Part shown: piece by piece, positions 62,606 through 64,000 of the stretch
How the letters are laid out: the number at the start of each line of letters is the position of its first letter
Position numbering within the stretch: the first letter of the stretch is position 1
Assembly: GCA_964036155.1 (NCBI GenBank)
Contig: OZ038422.1
Span: 55,885,201-55,949,200, forward strand
DNA length: 64,000 bases
From: Diploscapter coronatus
Taxonomy: Eukaryota > Nematoda > Chromadorea > Rhabditida > Rhabditidae
Reading direction: 5' to 3'
Position numbers and translations under genes: made by a program
Notes under the pieces: model-generated
What the model saw: only the letters and a program-made list of their open reading frames with translations
The model's database searches: none
What the model was told of the DNA's origin: nothing

Positions 62606-63948
62606 TCAGGCAGACGAGATGGCCAGAGTGAGGGACGCAGTGGAGATGTAGCGCTGTTCGAGAGGAATGAGGGCAGGCAAGGCAGGACCAAGATCGATGA
62701 ATTCGGCCCTGAACATGGGCAGGAAGGGGACAGGAAGAGGAGAAGGAGACAGACAAGCAACGGGGGTCGATGCAGACTCACGATCAGTCTGTGTCAGCGA
62801 CGAGGGACTCACGGAGATCATCTCCGGTGCAGCCGCACTGAAAGCAAGTCTTTGTCATGGATTAACTGCCCAATTCCCCTACCTGATCGTCACCTGCTTC
62901 TTGCTCTTGCCCATTTCTTCTTTATTTTCCTTCACAGTCATTTCCGACTCATTCTCCACCTGAACACCATCTTGCATCGTATTGCATCGTTCTCCATCCA
63001 ATTCCTCTCACCTCGCCCTGTCTTTCCTCTTCACTCTGCGTTCCTTCCTCTCGTTCTCCTTTTTCGTCCTTATCCTGTCTTCTTTCGATAGCTTCATGCA
63101 GAGCTCTGCGCCACTGTCCGATTGCATCGTTCACAGCGATCATCAACAAGTTGCCGGCTTTGAATTTGATCTGAAGTCAGTACATATTCTCCTCCTGCCG
63201 CTTCTCTGCTTCTTGCCTTGAATTCGCACTTTCTGTATGTGATATTCTTGGTTTTGAGCAGGCAATTCGAGTAGCGAGTCTCGATTTTCTTTGCAGTCGA
63301 CAGATCTGCTACGTATCCTACAAGCTCTATGCTATTACATTCACGATCATGCATTCTCCATAAGTCTTACATGACTTTTTGATTATCTGCTTACCCCTAT
63401 TAACCTCCTCATAAATGATAAGAGCACCTCCCTTGGTGACAGTCGCATGTCTTCCCTTGAGCGTGTTCGTTCTCTCAGTCAGGAATCCCTGTAATCACTC
63501 GCTATTTTTCAATTCAATTTCAGCAAGCTTCGATTATCCTACCCTCTTCTCCATGTGGCAAATGATTCTTCCACTGTAGACGATCTCGTCCTTGTGAATG
63601 ATCCATTTGTCCATCGGAGGCAGTTGAATTGGCTGAATTTTGATTATCTCATGACTTAAACTGTTCTTTCTACGAGTTTGTATCTGTAGACGTTGATCAG
63701 ACAATTTGATAAGATCCATTCTTTCCTGCTTTAAACTCTTCTATGCATATGCTAGAATATAAATTATTTGCGGAAATGAAGATTCTCATTGTGTCTTCAC
63801 GCAGTCAATATCATATAGTTCGACCATTTTCTTTTTCATCTGCCTTTCAATTTTCTTTTCTCGTCTTGATTCTCACCTTGGTGAGATTAGTGCAGACTCG
63901 TAGTTGAACGGTGACTTCAGACGCAGTGCTGCCCTCGGCTGCCGTCAT
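62606..63948 (-). CDS. Pleckstrin-homology-like domain protein, function unknown
   Basis: Seven exons (63877-63948, 63543-63725, 63395-63488, 63217-63317, 63012-63170, 62883-62959, 62606-62837) sum to 305 codons plus stop. Residues of about 55-185 look like a PH fold: alternating strands (DEIVYSGRIICHMEKR, GRHATVTKGGALIIYEEV, NCLLKTKNITYRKCEFK, AGNLLMIAVND) end in a helix with the conserved tryptophan, GQWRRALHEAIERR. A Lys/Glu-rich stretch and a Ser/Pro-rich tail (CLSPSPLPVPFLP) follow. There is no signal peptide or membrane span, so it is probably a cytosolic adaptor binding lipid or protein. I could not name the family. One intron uses a GC donor (AAG|GCAAGA). The start MTAAEGSTASEV is the first ATG; an upstream exon beyond the window is possible. 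Confidence 0.7.
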
Positions 63949-64000
63949 TTTGGTAGTCAGTTGGATGAATTGGAAGAAGGTGAGGAGAAGGAGGTTGCTC

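Noticed and set aside
62576..63091. 171-codon plus-strand open frame
   Set aside because: It is antisense to phased exons of the PH-like gene and has no recognisable domain.
1..64000. CRISPR arrays, prokaryotic operons, prophage, rRNA or tRNA genes
   Set aside because: No regularly spaced direct repeats, no bacterial gene structure, and no tRNA or rRNA signature that I could support.

Overview
The window is nuclear DNA from a nematode. The evidence is split genes with short GT-AG introns (many of 45-60 bp), pyrimidine-rich TTTCAG 3' splice sites, and gene content. The clearest marker is a SKN-1 orthologue whose DNA-binding domain ends just after the basic region with no leucine zipper, a nematode hallmark. 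Species cannot be assigned. All gene models were built by hand from family similarity, splice signals and reading-frame arithmetic. In most genes the exon lengths sum to a whole number of codons, which supports the models.

Layout. 1-3,381 (minus): COQ3 (runs off the left edge), NDUFA6 and BRK1, tightly packed like an operon. 4,105-5,690 (plus): ARL8 small GTPase. 6,823-12,047 (minus): leukotriene-A4-hydrolase-type aminopeptidase. 12,410-15,548 (minus): DUF4140/DUF4139 protein. 19,292-21,603 (minus): Ly6/quiver-like surface protein. 22,433-26,245 (minus): divergent Cys-loop ligand-gated ion channel. 27,154-37,315 (minus): skn-1 (long ER-anchored form), with a plus-strand C-type lectin gene nested in an intron. 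38,398-42,589 (minus): beclin-1. 43,395-46,873 (minus): sphingosine-1-phosphate-lyase homologue that lacks the PLP lysine. 47,783-49,767 (plus): phosphoserine phosphatase. 50,616-53,168 (minus): secreted ShKT-type protein. 54,001-55,248 (minus): F-box/kelch protein embedded among repeats. 57,877-62,098 (minus): meiotic HORMA-domain protein. 62,606-63,948 (minus): PH-like protein.

The genes do not form one pathway. Several themes recur: mitochondrial respiration (COQ3, NDUFA6), lysosome and autophagy (ARL8, beclin), stress and proteasome regulation (SKN-1), lipid signalling (LTA4H type, S1P-lyase type) and meiosis (HORMA). Introns and spacers carry short palindromic MITE-like elements, dispersed repeats and one small hairpin that resembles a microRNA precursor.

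Most notable observations: the S1P-lyase homologue has arginine at both conserved lysines of its PLP site; the Cys-loop receptor appears to lack the second cysteine of its signature loop; an 87-bp identical repeat and an inverted repeat link the ShKT gene's intron to both flanks of the F-box/kelch gene; skn-1 encodes an Asp-Phe repeat next to an ER anchor; and two splice acceptors plus one homopolymer disagree with the otherwise consistent reading frames. No complete, clearly new multi-gene system was found.
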